64,000 nt of DNA from Candidatus Roizmanbacteria bacterium UBA1450 (lineage in GTDB: Bacteria; Patescibacteriota; Microgenomatia; UBA1406; GWC2-37-13), in NCBI GenBank assembly GCA_002329205.1, contig DCTC01000001.1:160296-224295 (forward strand). Reading direction: 5' to 3'. Under the pieces are notes generated by a model, which saw only the letters and a program-made list of their open reading frames with translations, was not told the DNA's origin and did not search any database. The translations under genes were made by a program, and so were the position numbers. This document shows positions 53,457 to 62,039 of the stretch, piece by piece. Every line of letters starts with the position of its first letter. Position 1 is the stretch's first letter.

Positions 53457-54107
53457 ATGATAACGGTACCTGAGGTCGTCCGGACCATAGTAAAAAACTC
53501 TCCATACCTGGCAGACGGGATATCCCGGGACATCATAAACCTGTCCGGGCTTGCCCGCGACATCCGGAGTGAAGTAGAGAAGAAGACCATGAAAGACGTA
53601 CAAATCGGTTCGATCATCATGGCGCTGAAACGTCTGCAGAAAGATATTCAAAAAACCGACTCGCTTGCCGTATTTCACTCATATCCTGAAATCATCGTGC
53701 GATCGAACCTATTTGAGATCACGGTGTTGAATAACGAAGAAACCATACAGAACCAACAGAGGTTGCTGCAGTACGCGAGCAATCATCCGGAATTTTTCTC
53801 CACCATAACAAGTGGCGTATTTGAAACAACCATTATCGCAGGCACCGAAGCGAGAGAAACCATAAGTCTTTTATATGACAAAAAGCACATAATCGCCGAT
53901 CTGGACGAGTTATCTTCCATCACAATCAAGTTCTCAAAAGACATCATCGACGTTGCAGGAGTGTACTCGATGATCCTCAAAACCCTGGCCTGGGAAGGGA
54001 TACCGTTTACGGAAATCGTATCCACATACTCCGAACTCACGATCATCGTCAAAAATGCATACGTCACTCAGGCTTTTTCATTGATAAAAGATGTATTTTC
54101 TCCTTAA
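53457..54107 (+). CDS. ACT-domain-like regulatory protein
   Basis: 216 residues. An N-terminal helical region (about 1-75) has a winged-helix-like look (LSGLARDIRSEVEKKTMKDVQIGSIIMALKRL). The second half contains two ACT-like repeats. The last reads VAGVYSMILKTLAWEGIPFTEIVSTYSELTIIV, which closely follows the amino-acid-binding ACT repeat of aspartate kinase-type proteins. It may be a transcription regulator sensing an amino acid. TAAAAT lies 6 nt before the ATG. It is divergent from the GCS2/M20 operon, and so a candidate regulator of it. Confidence 0.65.
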   Translation: MITVPEVVRTIVKNSPYLADGISRDIINLSGLARDIRSEVEKKTMKDVQIGSIIMALKRLQKDIQKTDSLAVFHSYPEIIVRSNLFEITVLNNEETIQNQQRLLQYASNHPEFFSTITSGVFETTIIAGTEARETISLLYDKKHIIADLDELSSITIKFSKDIIDVAGVYSMILKTLAWEGIPFTEIVSTYSELTIIVKNAYVTQAFSLIKDVFSP

Positions 54108-54110
54108 ACC

Positions 54111-54147
54111 AAAAAAAAATCGCCCCGACTTTTGCAAGCAAGGGCGA
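54111..54147 (-). terminator. Rho-independent terminator of the PIG-L gene
   Basis: On the minus strand TCGCCC/GGGCGA (54147-54142 and 54125-54120) form a stem that is followed by nine T residues (54119-54111). It begins 15 bp after the PIG-L stop codon and is the clearest intrinsic terminator on this strand. Confidence 0.85.
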
Positions 54148-54162
54148 CTGTGATTTTGTTCG

Positions 54163-54912
54163 TTAAATAATGATCTTCACGAATTTGTATGACTCAAGAT
54201 ATCGGTCTCCTTCACCGGTTGTATCTTTAAAATATTTATACAACCAGTCATCAGACTCAATCTGTGACATAAAATTCTTGAGAAGGGCGATTTTTTCAGG
54301 CATTTTCTTGGTGATATCCACTTTCACGTTCGGATACTGAGTTTCTGCGATGAGAACCTCAAGAAGAAAATGACCTTCAAGACCCTCTTTGTGATGCTCG
54401 GGGAAAAAAAGAAGATCACGACTATACGGATAAGCAGCATCAAGAGCAGCCTGACCGACGACGCGGTGATCTTTGTGAATATAATACATACCGCTTTGAC
54501 GCTCAATGATGGCTTCAAAACCATTATGAGTCAAAAGAAGATCAGGTTTTAGTTTCCGGATAAAGTAACTGATACGCTCAGTCAATTGATTTTCATTATT
54601 GTGCACATACCCGTCCTTAAAGTCCAGAAAATGACAGTTTTCCCGGGGAATACCGACATGATCAAGCGCCTTCATCTGTTCCTCATGGCGGAGTTTTTTG
54701 AGAACTTCAGGATCTACGATAGTACCGCGGCTTCCGTTGGAACCGTCAGTCACGATAAGGAGATTGATGTTTTCAGGTTTGATCCATCCTTTTTCAATAG
54801 CAATAAGCATGGTGCCTGAAAAATAGTCTTCAAAGTCATCAGGATGGGCGACAACTGCAAGTATCCTCTGTTTCCCTTTGAGAATTGTTTGTACTTTAAT
54901 ATTGGCATTCAT
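54163..54912 (-). CDS. PIG-L/LmbE-family deacetylase
   Basis: 249 residues. AVVAHPDDFEDYFSGTML holds the zinc-binding AHPDD motif. TDGSNGSRG and YIHKDHRVVGQAAL (third His) complete the usual set. Family members remove N-acetyl groups from amino sugars such as GlcNAc-lipids or mycothiol and bacillithiol precursors. A sugar role fits the region; a thiol pathway is also possible because a GCS2-like ligase is 0.8 kb away, but nothing else supports it. A strong terminator follows. Confidence 0.87.
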   Translation of the reverse strand: MNANIKVQTILKGKQRILAVVAHPDDFEDYFSGTMLIAIEKGWIKPENINLLIVTDGSNGSRGTIVDPEVLKKLRHEEQMKALDHVGIPRENCHFLDFKDGYVHNNENQLTERISYFIRKLKPDLLLTHNGFEAIIERQSGMYYIHKDHRVVGQAALDAAYPYSRDLLFFPEHHKEGLEGHFLLEVLIAETQYPNVKVDITKKMPEKIALLKNFMSQIESDDWLYKYFKDTTGEGDRYLESYKFVKIII

Positions 54913-54993
54913 ATCGGCAAAAAATACAATTTTAACCTGTCATAACAATATTTCATACACTATCATACATAATGATACAGTATTTTCTTTTGT

Positions 54994-55022
54994 TTGTCAA
55001 GTATGTATCAAGTGTGTATAAT
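54994..55022 (+). promoter_or_regulatory. Strong sigma70-type promoter with 17-bp spacer
   Basis: TTGTCA (54994-54999), exactly 17 bp, then TATAAT (55017-55022). It is the best-formed promoter in the window. A start near 55030 would leave a leader of about 137 nt before GTG 55167, holding a GTATCC...GGATAC hairpin just after the predicted start. The other bases in the 254-bp gap from 54913 to 55166 show no ORF. Confidence 0.7.
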
Positions 55023-55166
55023 ACCTGTGTATCCCGTTTGCTTTTGGATACATTGCAGCGTGTGTCATTGATCCTGCATTTGCCGCGGGACTCGATGATA
55101 ATATGCATATCTTTTACAATCTGTAATAATCATCCCAGCTCCACTTAGTTGAAAGGAAAGAGAATC

Positions 55167-55514
55167 GTGTCAACTGATCCGAATGAAGTTTCTGATAGTG
55201 TAATTTGCAAGGAACCGATTGCAATATCCCATATTGCTCGCGACATCTCCGGTCTGACCGAGGATAAACTTCCGAGGAATATAAAGGATGAGATGTTGGC
55301 GATGCTCTGTCAGGGGCGCACCAGAATCCGTTACAGCCATCGTTGGGAGGAGCGGAACGCCGGCTCAAGTGCAGGGGTAGATTTCAGTGGTCATGTTTTT
55401 CAAGACAATGAGATCTACATGTTGGTGTACAGAGCAGTCATGATCAATAATGCTTTGCACTGGGAGCTCCAGGGGATTTTCAACCTTTATGAGCCTTTTC
55501 CATACCAGTGGTAG
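55167..55514 (+). CDS. Small protein of unknown function with own promoter, SD and terminator
   Basis: 115 residues from GTG 55167, preceded by the purine run AAAGGAAAGAG ending 4 nt before it, the only strong Shine-Dalgarno-like sequence I found. TTG 55149 upstream in frame would overlap that site. The protein has no signal peptide. KLPRNIKDEMLAMLCQGRTRIRYSHRWEERN is basic and could bind nucleic acid, and a C-terminal beta-like half ends in EPFPYQW. No family is recognised. It is bounded by a consensus-like promoter and a 13-bp perfect stem terminator, so it forms an isolated transcription unit unlike its neighbours; recent transfer is possible. Confidence 0.6.
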   Translation: MSTDPNEVSDSVICKEPIAISHIARDISGLTEDKLPRNIKDEMLAMLCQGRTRIRYSHRWEERNAGSSAGVDFSGHVFQDNEIYMLVYRAVMINNALHWELQGIFNLYEPFPYQW

Positions 55515-55541
55515 AAAGGAAGATGCATCTTGCAGATTGTA

Positions 55542-55580
55542 TGGGCGGTCCGATATCTATCGGACCGCCCAGTATTCTTT
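55542..55580 (+). terminator. Rho-independent terminator
   Basis: A perfect 13-bp stem, TGGGCGGTCCGAT (55542-55554) with ATCGGACCGCCCA (55559-55571), around a 4-nt loop, followed by a T-rich tract. It ends the gene at 55167 and lies in the gap to the convergent galE. Confidence 0.82.
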
Positions 55581-55584
55581 TATA

Positions 55585-56592
55585 TTATTTCTCCCAGCCG
55601 TGAGGTCGTTTGGTATACCAGTCAACCAATGACTGAACGCTATCTTTAAGCGTATGTTCTGGTTTCCAGCCGAGTACACGCTCTGCTTTCTCTGTGGATG
55701 CAATCATTTTCGCATATTCACCTGCACGCGTCTCTCCGGAGTCTACCTTGATAGAATTACCTGTAATTTCTTCTACTTGTTTGACAATTTCCATCACTGA
55801 GTTGCCAGTTCCGGTTCCCAGATTGATAATCTCACTTGATCCGCCTTTCATGAGGTATTCAAGCGCCAGAAGATGTGCCTCGTTGAGATCAACGACATTG
55901 ACATAATCACGAATCGGAGTTCCGTCGGGAGTGTCAAATTTGCCGCAGGTGAGATAAAAAGGCTCGATACCGAGTGCACCCCGTACGGCATTCTGCATGA
56001 GATGGACTGACGGTTTTTTACTGTCCCCGATCAATGCATCATCAGTCGCGCCGCAGACATTGAAGTACCGAAGGATCACATAATTCAGCCCCTTAAGTTC
56101 GCCGTACCACCGGATCACTTTCTCAGACATAAGCTTGGATTCTCCATAAGGATTGGCAGGACGAGTCGGATGTTTTTCATCAATCGGTACATAATCAGCT
56201 TCACCATATACTGCACAGGTTGACGAAAAGACCATATGCTTGATATCACGATCAACAAATTGCTGAATAAAATTATGTGTTGCACAGGTATTGTTTGAAA
56301 AATATTTCCCAGGATCCTGCATGGATTCATTGACGCTGCAGCTTGCTGCATAATGCAGGACTGCATCAATTTCCGGCTCTTTTTCAAAGATAGGGGAGAG
56401 GTCTGAAGCTAAATCTGCCTCATAAATGCGGAGTTTACCTGCACCGTGCTTATCCTGCAGAAGTTCGAGCGGTTGCCGGAAACCGGTCGTAAAATTGTCA
56501 ACTGCGGCAATTTCGTATCCTTTTGATAATAGAAGGTGTGTTGCGACGGATCCGATATATCCACCGGCCCCGGTGATGAGTACTTTTTTCAT
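55585..56592 (-). CDS. galE: UDP-glucose 4-epimerase
   Basis: 335 residues from ATG 56592. GAGGYIGSVATHLLL binds NAD; FSSTCAVYG and NPYGESK hold the active-site Ser and Tyr/Lys; RYFNVCGA and TPDGTPIRDYVNVVDL are GalE-type blocks. It interconverts UDP-glucose and UDP-galactose (or the GlcNAc forms), supplying galactose for the glycans and possibly the fucosyltransferase acceptor. TACAAT lies 8 nt before the ATG (56601-56606); a start at 56610 would cross it. Confidence 0.93.
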   Translation of the reverse strand: MKKVLITGAGGYIGSVATHLLLSKGYEIAAVDNFTTGFRQPLELLQDKHGAGKLRIYEADLASDLSPIFEKEPEIDAVLHYAASCSVNESMQDPGKYFSNNTCATHNFIQQFVDRDIKHMVFSSTCAVYGEADYVPIDEKHPTRPANPYGESKLMSEKVIRWYGELKGLNYVILRYFNVCGATDDALIGDSKKPSVHLMQNAVRGALGIEPFYLTCGKFDTPDGTPIRDYVNVVDLNEAHLLALEYLMKGGSSEIINLGTGTGNSVMEIVKQVEEITGNSIKVDSGETRAGEYAKMIASTEKAERVLGWKPEHTLKDSVQSLVDWYTKRPHGWEK

Positions 56593-56615
56593 ATGCGTAT
56601 ATTGTAGCAAAGAAC

Positions 56616-57521
56616 TCAGTTCTTTCGTTTTCTTGCGACATGACGTTCACCGATGAGAATTCCTGCCAGTACGGTACACGAACCGATTATAAAAAAGATA
56701 TCCGGATATTCACCTAGAAGTGGAATTGCGACAAATACTGCTGCAACGGGCATAAGATACGTAAAAATACCGACTTTTTGTGCCGACATTTTTGTCAGGG
56801 CAAAATTGTGAGCTGCGTATGCAAGTGCAGAGGAAAGAAATACGCCATATAAAATACCGATCCAGCTTTTGTCCGTTAGCTGGTCAAAATGCCAGCTCTC
56901 AAGCTCCATAACCATCAACGGAATAAAAGCCAAAGATCCAATAAAAAACTGAAACCCAGTAACGGTATACGGATGGACTTTCCCCGCAAGCTGCTTATTA
57001 TCAATAGATAGCATAATACCGCCGATCATGGCGGCAACAAATGCCAGATTTCCGAGGAATGTAGACATGCCTGCCTGTTCGGTAAGTGTATGCAGCTGGG
57101 TTGATTTGATGATAGGAGCGAGAATAATAATCAGAGCTCCCAGGAGAGAGATAAACATCCCGCGGATAATCTGTGGATGCGGTTTTTCCTTGAGAAGCCG
57201 CAATGACAATACATACAGAACTATAGGACCGGTGGAGCTAATGATGGATGCATTAATACTGGGAGCCAGTTTCAAACCCAAAAAGAAAAATGAGACGTTC
57301 ACGGCAATTCCCCAAAAGGCTCCCATAATCAGATGCCACCAGAGTTTGAGATTCATTTTTTTATAATGATGAAACGCAAGTGGAAGGAAAATAAATGAGG
57401 CTGAAAAAAAACGTATAAATGCAAGAGTAAACGGAGGAATATCATCCAGCGCATATTTGAAAATCGGTGATCCGGCGCCCCAGATAATATTTGCAATAAT
57501 GATAGCGATAATTCCTGCCAT
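56616..57521 (-). CDS. EamA-family DMT transporter
   Basis: 301 residues with ten hydrophobic helices in two EamA repeats. IIIANIIWGAGSPIFKYAL and the loop FTLAFIRFFSASFIFLPL are the typical start of repeat one; the second repeat starts about residue 155. Members export amino acids or other metabolites; the cargo is not readable. TACCAT lies 6 nt before ATG 57521. The gene is 24 bp upstream of galE on the same strand and may contribute read-through transcription to it. Confidence 0.88.
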   Translation of the reverse strand: MAGIIAIIIANIIWGAGSPIFKYALDDIPPFTLAFIRFFSASFIFLPLAFHHYKKMNLKLWWHLIMGAFWGIAVNVSFFFLGLKLAPSINASIISSTGPIVLYVLSLRLLKEKPHPQIIRGMFISLLGALIIILAPIIKSTQLHTLTEQAGMSTFLGNLAFVAAMIGGIMLSIDNKQLAGKVHPYTVTGFQFFIGSLAFIPLMVMELESWHFDQLTDKSWIGILYGVFLSSALAYAAHNFALTKMSAQKVGIFTYLMPVAAVFVAIPLLGEYPDIFFIIGSCTVLAGILIGERHVARKRKN

Positions 57522-57571
57522 GTATTTATGGTAGCATAGAACATTTGGTTCTATTGCGGGAATACAGGAGT

Positions 57572-58474
57572 TTATTTTCTCTTGTGATGAAGATATACGA
57601 TCAGCTCACCGATGATCCCGGTCATAATAATTTGTATACCGAGGATAACAAGAAAAATCGCGTACTGCAAAGCCGGACGGCGATAGAGAAGTATTCCTTC
57701 AAATATCCGTTCGTACGTCACCCACGCCAAAGCCATTCCGCCGATCACAAATAAAATAGCACCGATACTGCCAAAGAAATGGAGCGGCCTCTCAGCAAAT
57801 TTATAGAGAAAATATGCAGAAACCATATCAATCATCCCGATAAACAGTTTTTTGATACCGTATTTTGATTTACCATGAAGGCGCGGTTTATTATGAACTT
57901 TGACTTCTCCGACTTTATAACCTTCATAAAATGCAGCAAGAGGCAAAAAACGGAAATTGTTGCCGTATAAGACAACATCATCTAGGATCTTTCTCCGGAA
58001 CATTTTAAATCCGCAGTTGATATCTGAAAACGGGGAGCTCAAAAACTGTTGCAGAAACCAGCGCGCAGTCTTTGAATATATTTTGATCACAGGATTGTCT
58101 TTGCGTTCAAAACGATAACCATTTACCAAATCGTATCCTTCCTGTATCTTCCCTAAAAAATTTGACAAATCACCCGGATCATCCTGTAGATCAGCATCCA
58201 TAAATACAATAAGTTCACCTGTTGCATGCTTCAAACCTTCGGTCAGAGCTCTTCCTTTTCCCATTTGTCTATTCATCGGAACCAGTTTGACCTGTTTATC
58301 CAGATGAGGCTCTAATGATTCTTGGTAGTCATCCAGTGAACCGTCATCAACGAGTATTATTTCGTAGGGATGTCCCAGGTCACGGAGTTTTTGCCGCAAG
58401 TCCGGTATGAGTAAAGGCAAATTCTCCTTTTCATTATGAAACGGAATAATGACAGAAATAGGTGAGTTGTTCAT
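57572..58474 (-). CDS. GT2 polyprenyl-phosphate glycosyltransferase (DPM1/GtrB-like)
   Basis: 300 residues. VIIPFHNEKENLPLLI and ILVDDGSLDD begin the GT-A domain; FMDADLQDDP is the DxD motif; NCGFKMFRRKIL and HGKSKYGIKKL are the DPM1/GtrB-type blocks. Two C-terminal transmembrane helices (about 232-255 and 268-290) anchor it, as in GtrB. It charges undecaprenyl phosphate with a hexose for the neighbouring membrane transferase. It follows the DUF2079 gene by 3 bp, so the two form a donor-maker/user pair by position. Confidence 0.9.
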   Translation of the reverse strand: MNNSPISVIIPFHNEKENLPLLIPDLRQKLRDLGHPYEIILVDDGSLDDYQESLEPHLDKQVKLVPMNRQMGKGRALTEGLKHATGELIVFMDADLQDDPGDLSNFLGKIQEGYDLVNGYRFERKDNPVIKIYSKTARWFLQQFLSSPFSDINCGFKMFRRKILDDVVLYGNNFRFLPLAAFYEGYKVGEVKVHNKPRLHGKSKYGIKKLFIGMIDMVSAYFLYKFAERPLHFFGSIGAILFVIGGMALAWVTYERIFEGILLYRRPALQYAIFLVILGIQIIMTGIIGELIVYLHHKRK

Positions 58475-58477
58475 ATG

Positions 58478-60052
58478 CTATTTATTGTTAATAATAAGAT
58501 CTGACATATTTTTATATACTTTAATATTATTGTTGTCATATATTTTAATATATCGCCAGTCATATTGCAGAGCTGCATAATTGGCCGATGATTCTTCTGA
58601 TTGAAATCCGTACGAAATATCATCGGTATCAACTACAATATATTCCGCTTGTTCATAGCCGCCGGCGAAATCATAAAAATACCGGCGTGACGTGAAATGC
58701 GGTGCCAATTTCCCGGTTGTAGATACTCGAATTTGATCATCCTTTAGATACTCTTTCCACAATCTGACATCTTCGAGCTTTTCAGGTTGGACGAACCACG
58801 CATACACATCCCTGTGGTGTCCCCAAGGCAGAGGACTAAGGTACAGAGAAAATAGAATAGCACTACCCGAAATATATACCATAATGATAATTTCGGACGA
58901 TAATTTCAATTTTTTCCCTAAGGATCGAATATAAGAATTATTCATAAACTTACTTTTTAAGATGTGATGAGCTCCGTAAACAGATGCTATAAAGACAAAA
59001 GCAGTCAATCCGGTATCATAATGAAAATAAATATTCCTCATATTGCCGTTCGCAGAAAGGATATTCGTCGCAAATTCGCTAGCTGAGATAATTAGATGAC
59101 CAGGTGAAAATAATGACAGAAGTCCCAGAGGGGCAAGGAGAATGTACACATAATGTAATGTTTCATAACGGAAAACAACCGAGAAAAAACGAAGCGGACT
59201 TTCTTTCAGATAGGTATAATACTCCGCACCAAAATGCTCGGAACCGCGAAAATATGGAATAACCCACAGCATAGAGAACAGTACCCACGTTATTGAGATT
59301 GATGTGATAAGTACAGCAAATGTAAGTTCACTTCGTTCTGCCTGTCTCCAGCGGTTTCGCAGATACTGCACAATGTTCTGTTTCTTCATAAATGAGAAGT
59401 TGAAGCCGGTAATCGTATGAATCATAATAAACAAACCAAATAACGCAACGACCAGTCCGATCTGTTCTTTGGTTAACAAAGTCAATATGATGAATAGTAG
59501 ACTCCATCCGTATTTCTTATTTATCCATGCATAATACATTCCCAGGATAAAAGTCGGTGCCAGGGTAACGGCATGAAAATCAAAATTGACTGCTTTTTGA
59601 AGAGGAGGATACAGTAAGTAAGAGTATCCAAACATAAGTGCTATCCAGCGATAATATGCAGAACTGCGAAAGACATGTGCGGCAATCTGGTATATAAAAT
59701 AAGCGCCCAAAGCGACAACTACAGCCTGAATCACCAGAAGTGTCTCAGGTCCTTCATGAATAAAATAAAGCGGTGCGACAATCGCAAGTAATACATCATT
59801 GTGAACTGACATCCGTTTCACCTGCTCAGTCGATGCATGCGGATCAGTCATTTCAAGGATTCGGGAAAAATCACCGGTCGATATACCTTTATAGCTGTTG
59901 TAGACTGTCTGATGCATGATCCCCAGATCGAAGTAATGGGCATACAATTTCTGGTAACGGAGAATCGTAAAGAGTGAGAAATAAATACTATATAAAGAAA
60001 TTCCCAGAAGAAGCAAAAAAAACGGAAGGTGTTTGCGAAAATGAACTAGCAT
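58478..60052 (-). CDS. DUF2079-family membrane protein, GT-C-like
   Basis: 524 residues with about 11 hydrophobic segments. AHYFDLGIMHQTVYNSYKG and KAVNFDFHAVTLAPTFILGMYYAW are the marker blocks of DUF2079. SVHNDVLLAIVAPLYFI lies in the first external loop. The fold is related to GT-C glycosyltransferases, and its pairing with the GtrB-like enzyme suggests that it transfers the sugar on the outer face. That activity is not proven for the family. TATAAT lies 6 nt before ATG 60052. Confidence 0.85.
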   Translation of the reverse strand: MLVHFRKHLPFFLLLLGISLYSIYFSLFTILRYQKLYAHYFDLGIMHQTVYNSYKGISTGDFSRILEMTDPHASTEQVKRMSVHNDVLLAIVAPLYFIHEGPETLLVIQAVVVALGAYFIYQIAAHVFRSSAYYRWIALMFGYSYLLYPPLQKAVNFDFHAVTLAPTFILGMYYAWINKKYGWSLLFIILTLLTKEQIGLVVALFGLFIMIHTITGFNFSFMKKQNIVQYLRNRWRQAERSELTFAVLITSISITWVLFSMLWVIPYFRGSEHFGAEYYTYLKESPLRFFSVVFRYETLHYVYILLAPLGLLSLFSPGHLIISASEFATNILSANGNMRNIYFHYDTGLTAFVFIASVYGAHHILKSKFMNNSYIRSLGKKLKLSSEIIIMVYISGSAILFSLYLSPLPWGHHRDVYAWFVQPEKLEDVRLWKEYLKDDQIRVSTTGKLAPHFTSRRYFYDFAGGYEQAEYIVVDTDDISYGFQSEESSANYAALQYDWRYIKIYDNNNIKVYKNMSDLIINNK

Positions 60053-60058
60053 GACGTT

Positions 60059-60064
60059 ATTATA
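60059..60064 (-). promoter_or_regulatory. -10 box (TATAAT), leaderless spacing
   Basis: On the minus strand TATAAT ends 6 nt before ATG 60052 of the DUF2079 gene. Confidence 0.45.
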
Positions 60065-60106
60065 ACAGCCCTTTCCGAATCGTTCTATACTCGCAGTTTC
60101 TCATGA

Positions 60107-61063
60107 TCAACTCGGGTCCTCCTCCTTTTTATTGCCTGAATGGAATTTCTCATGAATCTCTTTGAGTCTGACATTTGTCACATGTGTATAGATTTGTGTT
60201 GTTGCAATATTTTTATGACCGAGCATCTCCTGTACTGATCTGAGATCGGCACCGTGCGAAAGCAGATCAGTCGCATACGAATGGCGAAGTACATGTGGTC
60301 CGATCTTGAACAATATATTTGCTTTTTTACGATATTTATTAATCATCCGCTGAATGGAACGGACTGACAGTCTGAGTTTTTCGTCGGTCAGATCTTTATC
60401 AGGTGTCGGTCCTGAATACCGGAGAAACAAGGGGCTATAGGGATCTTTTCGTTTTTCCATATAAACCTTGAGGGCCTCGATAGCACGGGTTGAAAGAAAC
60501 ACTACGCGTGCCTTACCGCCCTTTCCGATCACACCGAATTCTCCCGTTTTCAGATTTACCTGATCCCGGTTGAGGGCCGCAAGCTCCGAAACACGAAGCC
60601 CGGTTGAGAAGAGTACCTCAAGTATTGCCTTATCGCGAAGTGATGCTTCGTCATGTCCTTCAACTGCATCAAATAATCGCTGGAGTTCTTCTTCTTTTAA
60701 AAACTTTACAGTTCGATCTTTCCGCTTTCCCAGCTCTATCATTTCGGGAGAAATAACCTTTTTTTTGGTTTTTATCAGATATCGAAATAAACTACGGAGT
60801 GCCACCAGAAAATAATTTTGAGTTTGTTTTTTCAGTTCACCCTTAAATTGGTTTTTATAGTTGCGGGAGAGGTATAAACGAAAATAACGAATCGTATCCT
60901 CGTTGATATTCTCAACATGGATCTCTTTTTTACCATTCTCCTGAGCCAGCCAATCATTAAAAAAGTTGAGATAGTAGGCATACATTTTAATAGTCCGTTC
61001 TGATAGGTTTTTGTCCAATTCACAATACTCCAAAAATCTATCAGTTGCTTCTTGTATCTTCAT
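60107..61063 (-). CDS. Tyrosine recombinase, XerC/XerD type
   Basis: 318 residues. An N-terminal SAM-like core-binding domain (about 1-95) precedes the catalytic domain. Active-site residues are all present: R157 in GLRVSE, K184 (or K181) in GKGGKAR, H257 and R260 in HVLRH, H283 in LGHKN and Y292 in YTHV. It resolves chromosome dimers at a dif site, or else serves an integrated element. Nothing around it looks phage-like, so a housekeeping role is favoured. TATAAG lies 6 nt before ATG 61063. A long non-coding stretch lies upstream. Confidence 0.92.
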   Translation of the reverse strand: MKIQEATDRFLEYCELDKNLSERTIKMYAYYLNFFNDWLAQENGKKEIHVENINEDTIRYFRLYLSRNYKNQFKGELKKQTQNYFLVALRSLFRYLIKTKKKVISPEMIELGKRKDRTVKFLKEEELQRLFDAVEGHDEASLRDKAILEVLFSTGLRVSELAALNRDQVNLKTGEFGVIGKGGKARVVFLSTRAIEALKVYMEKRKDPYSPLFLRYSGPTPDKDLTDEKLRLSVRSIQRMINKYRKKANILFKIGPHVLRHSYATDLLSHGADLRSVQEMLGHKNIATTQIYTHVTNVRLKEIHEKFHSGNKKEEDPS

Positions 61064-61902
61064 ATAGAACTTATATTAAACGACGTTTGGTAAATTGTAA
61101 AGTTTAATTTTTCACAAATATATTAATAAGATTAACTAATAATGCACATATATGCTTCATTTCTGAATCTATAACTTAATAGATCTCAGATTGCATCTAT
61201 TGATAACTTATAGTATTGATTTAGCTATATTTACTAATTTTAGTATCATGTATTCATTTTAAATATTTACACTTGATATGTAATATTAGTTAACTTTATT
61301 AATTAATATCGTAAGACTAAATGTACTCAACTTGCTATTATAAAAGGACGTTTACAATAACTTGTCACTGTTGCAAGAAACATCTGTCTCAATAGAAAAG
61401 AAAGGAAATGAAAAAAGCCGAAAACAAAATAAAGATCCTATAGTAATATTGCGCAGAATTATAATATTCGCTAACTTTTCTTCGTCACCTTTAAAATAGT
61501 GATAAAATACATACAAAATGAATATTTGACCAAAAAACTAGGCGGGGAGAGGAGTGGAGAAAATTAGCAAAAGTAAGCACTTTCTGCTAATTAGTCGCAA
61601 GTATTTATAAAGATTGTCACAACAATAAAAAAACGGCATATCCCCTACTTTTTACCTCTGTAAAGGGCTTTTTTACTCGAATTCGCTTATTCCGTCTTCA
61701 TAACCGTATTACAATCAAGTTAATTATTACAAGATAATGTTCTTGTAAAATAAGAATAAATAACAGTGTGAAATAAATCGTATAGTGACTGCTGTGACAA
61801 TATTTTTATATATTTCAATACGGTACAAATAGTTATATTATAAGAATAAATTATCAGGTATTTTCCTACATCTTCATGATGTCTGCATTTCTACTTATGT
61901 AG
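61064..61902. other. Unusually AT-rich non-coding region of about 840 bp
   Basis: No ORF of useful length in any frame. The first 260 bp are rich in TTAAT/ATTAA runs. A hairpin has arms AATTAGCA (61562-61569) and TGCTAATT (61585-61592) with AAGT/ACTT inside. Further on, TTTAC-CTCT-GTAAA followed by GGGC and six T residues (about 61658-61676) looks like a plus-strand terminator. An untranslated RNA ending there is possible. I found no exact DnaA box and no convincing dif site. Confidence 0.5.
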
Positions 61903-61986
61903 TGCCGGAGAGAGGACTTGAACCTCCACGAGTGTTACCCCACAGGTTCCTAAAACCTGCGCGTCTGCCAATTCCGCCACTCCGGC
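61903..61986 (-). tRNA. tRNA-Leu (anticodon UAG)
   Basis: A class II tRNA with acceptor GCCGGAG/CTCCGGC, anticodon stem CAGGT/ACCTG with loop TTTAGGA (anticodon TAG), a long variable arm (TGGGGTAACACTCG) and T loop TTCAAGT. The discriminator base is A. The genome continues CTA, so CCA is not encoded and must be added by a nucleotidyltransferase, unlike the tRNA-Gly above. Confidence 0.95.
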
Positions 61987-62039
61987 TTGAATACTTTTAA
62001 GACAATCTATTACGCGGTAGTAAGTAAGTATTATACCAT

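Noticed and set aside
52056..53678. Longer 540-residue reading of the GCS2-like protein
   Set aside because: The extra 108 N-terminal residues lie antisense to the gene at 53457 and upstream of a TACAAT box, and have no family similarity; ATG 53354 is a better start.
60107..61063. Integrase of a prophage or genomic island
   Set aside because: No phage genes, no direct repeats and no tRNA-end duplication were seen; the sequence fits a housekeeping Xer protein.
61408..61443. An 11-codon ORF after a purine-rich run in the AT-rich gap
   Set aside because: The purine run abuts the ATG with no spacing, the peptide is mostly Lys, and nothing suggests attenuation.
61064..61902. dif site or replication origin in the non-coding gap
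   Set aside because: No exact DnaA box and no 28-bp sequence with a convincing XerC/XerD arm pattern could be found by eye; kept only as something to test.
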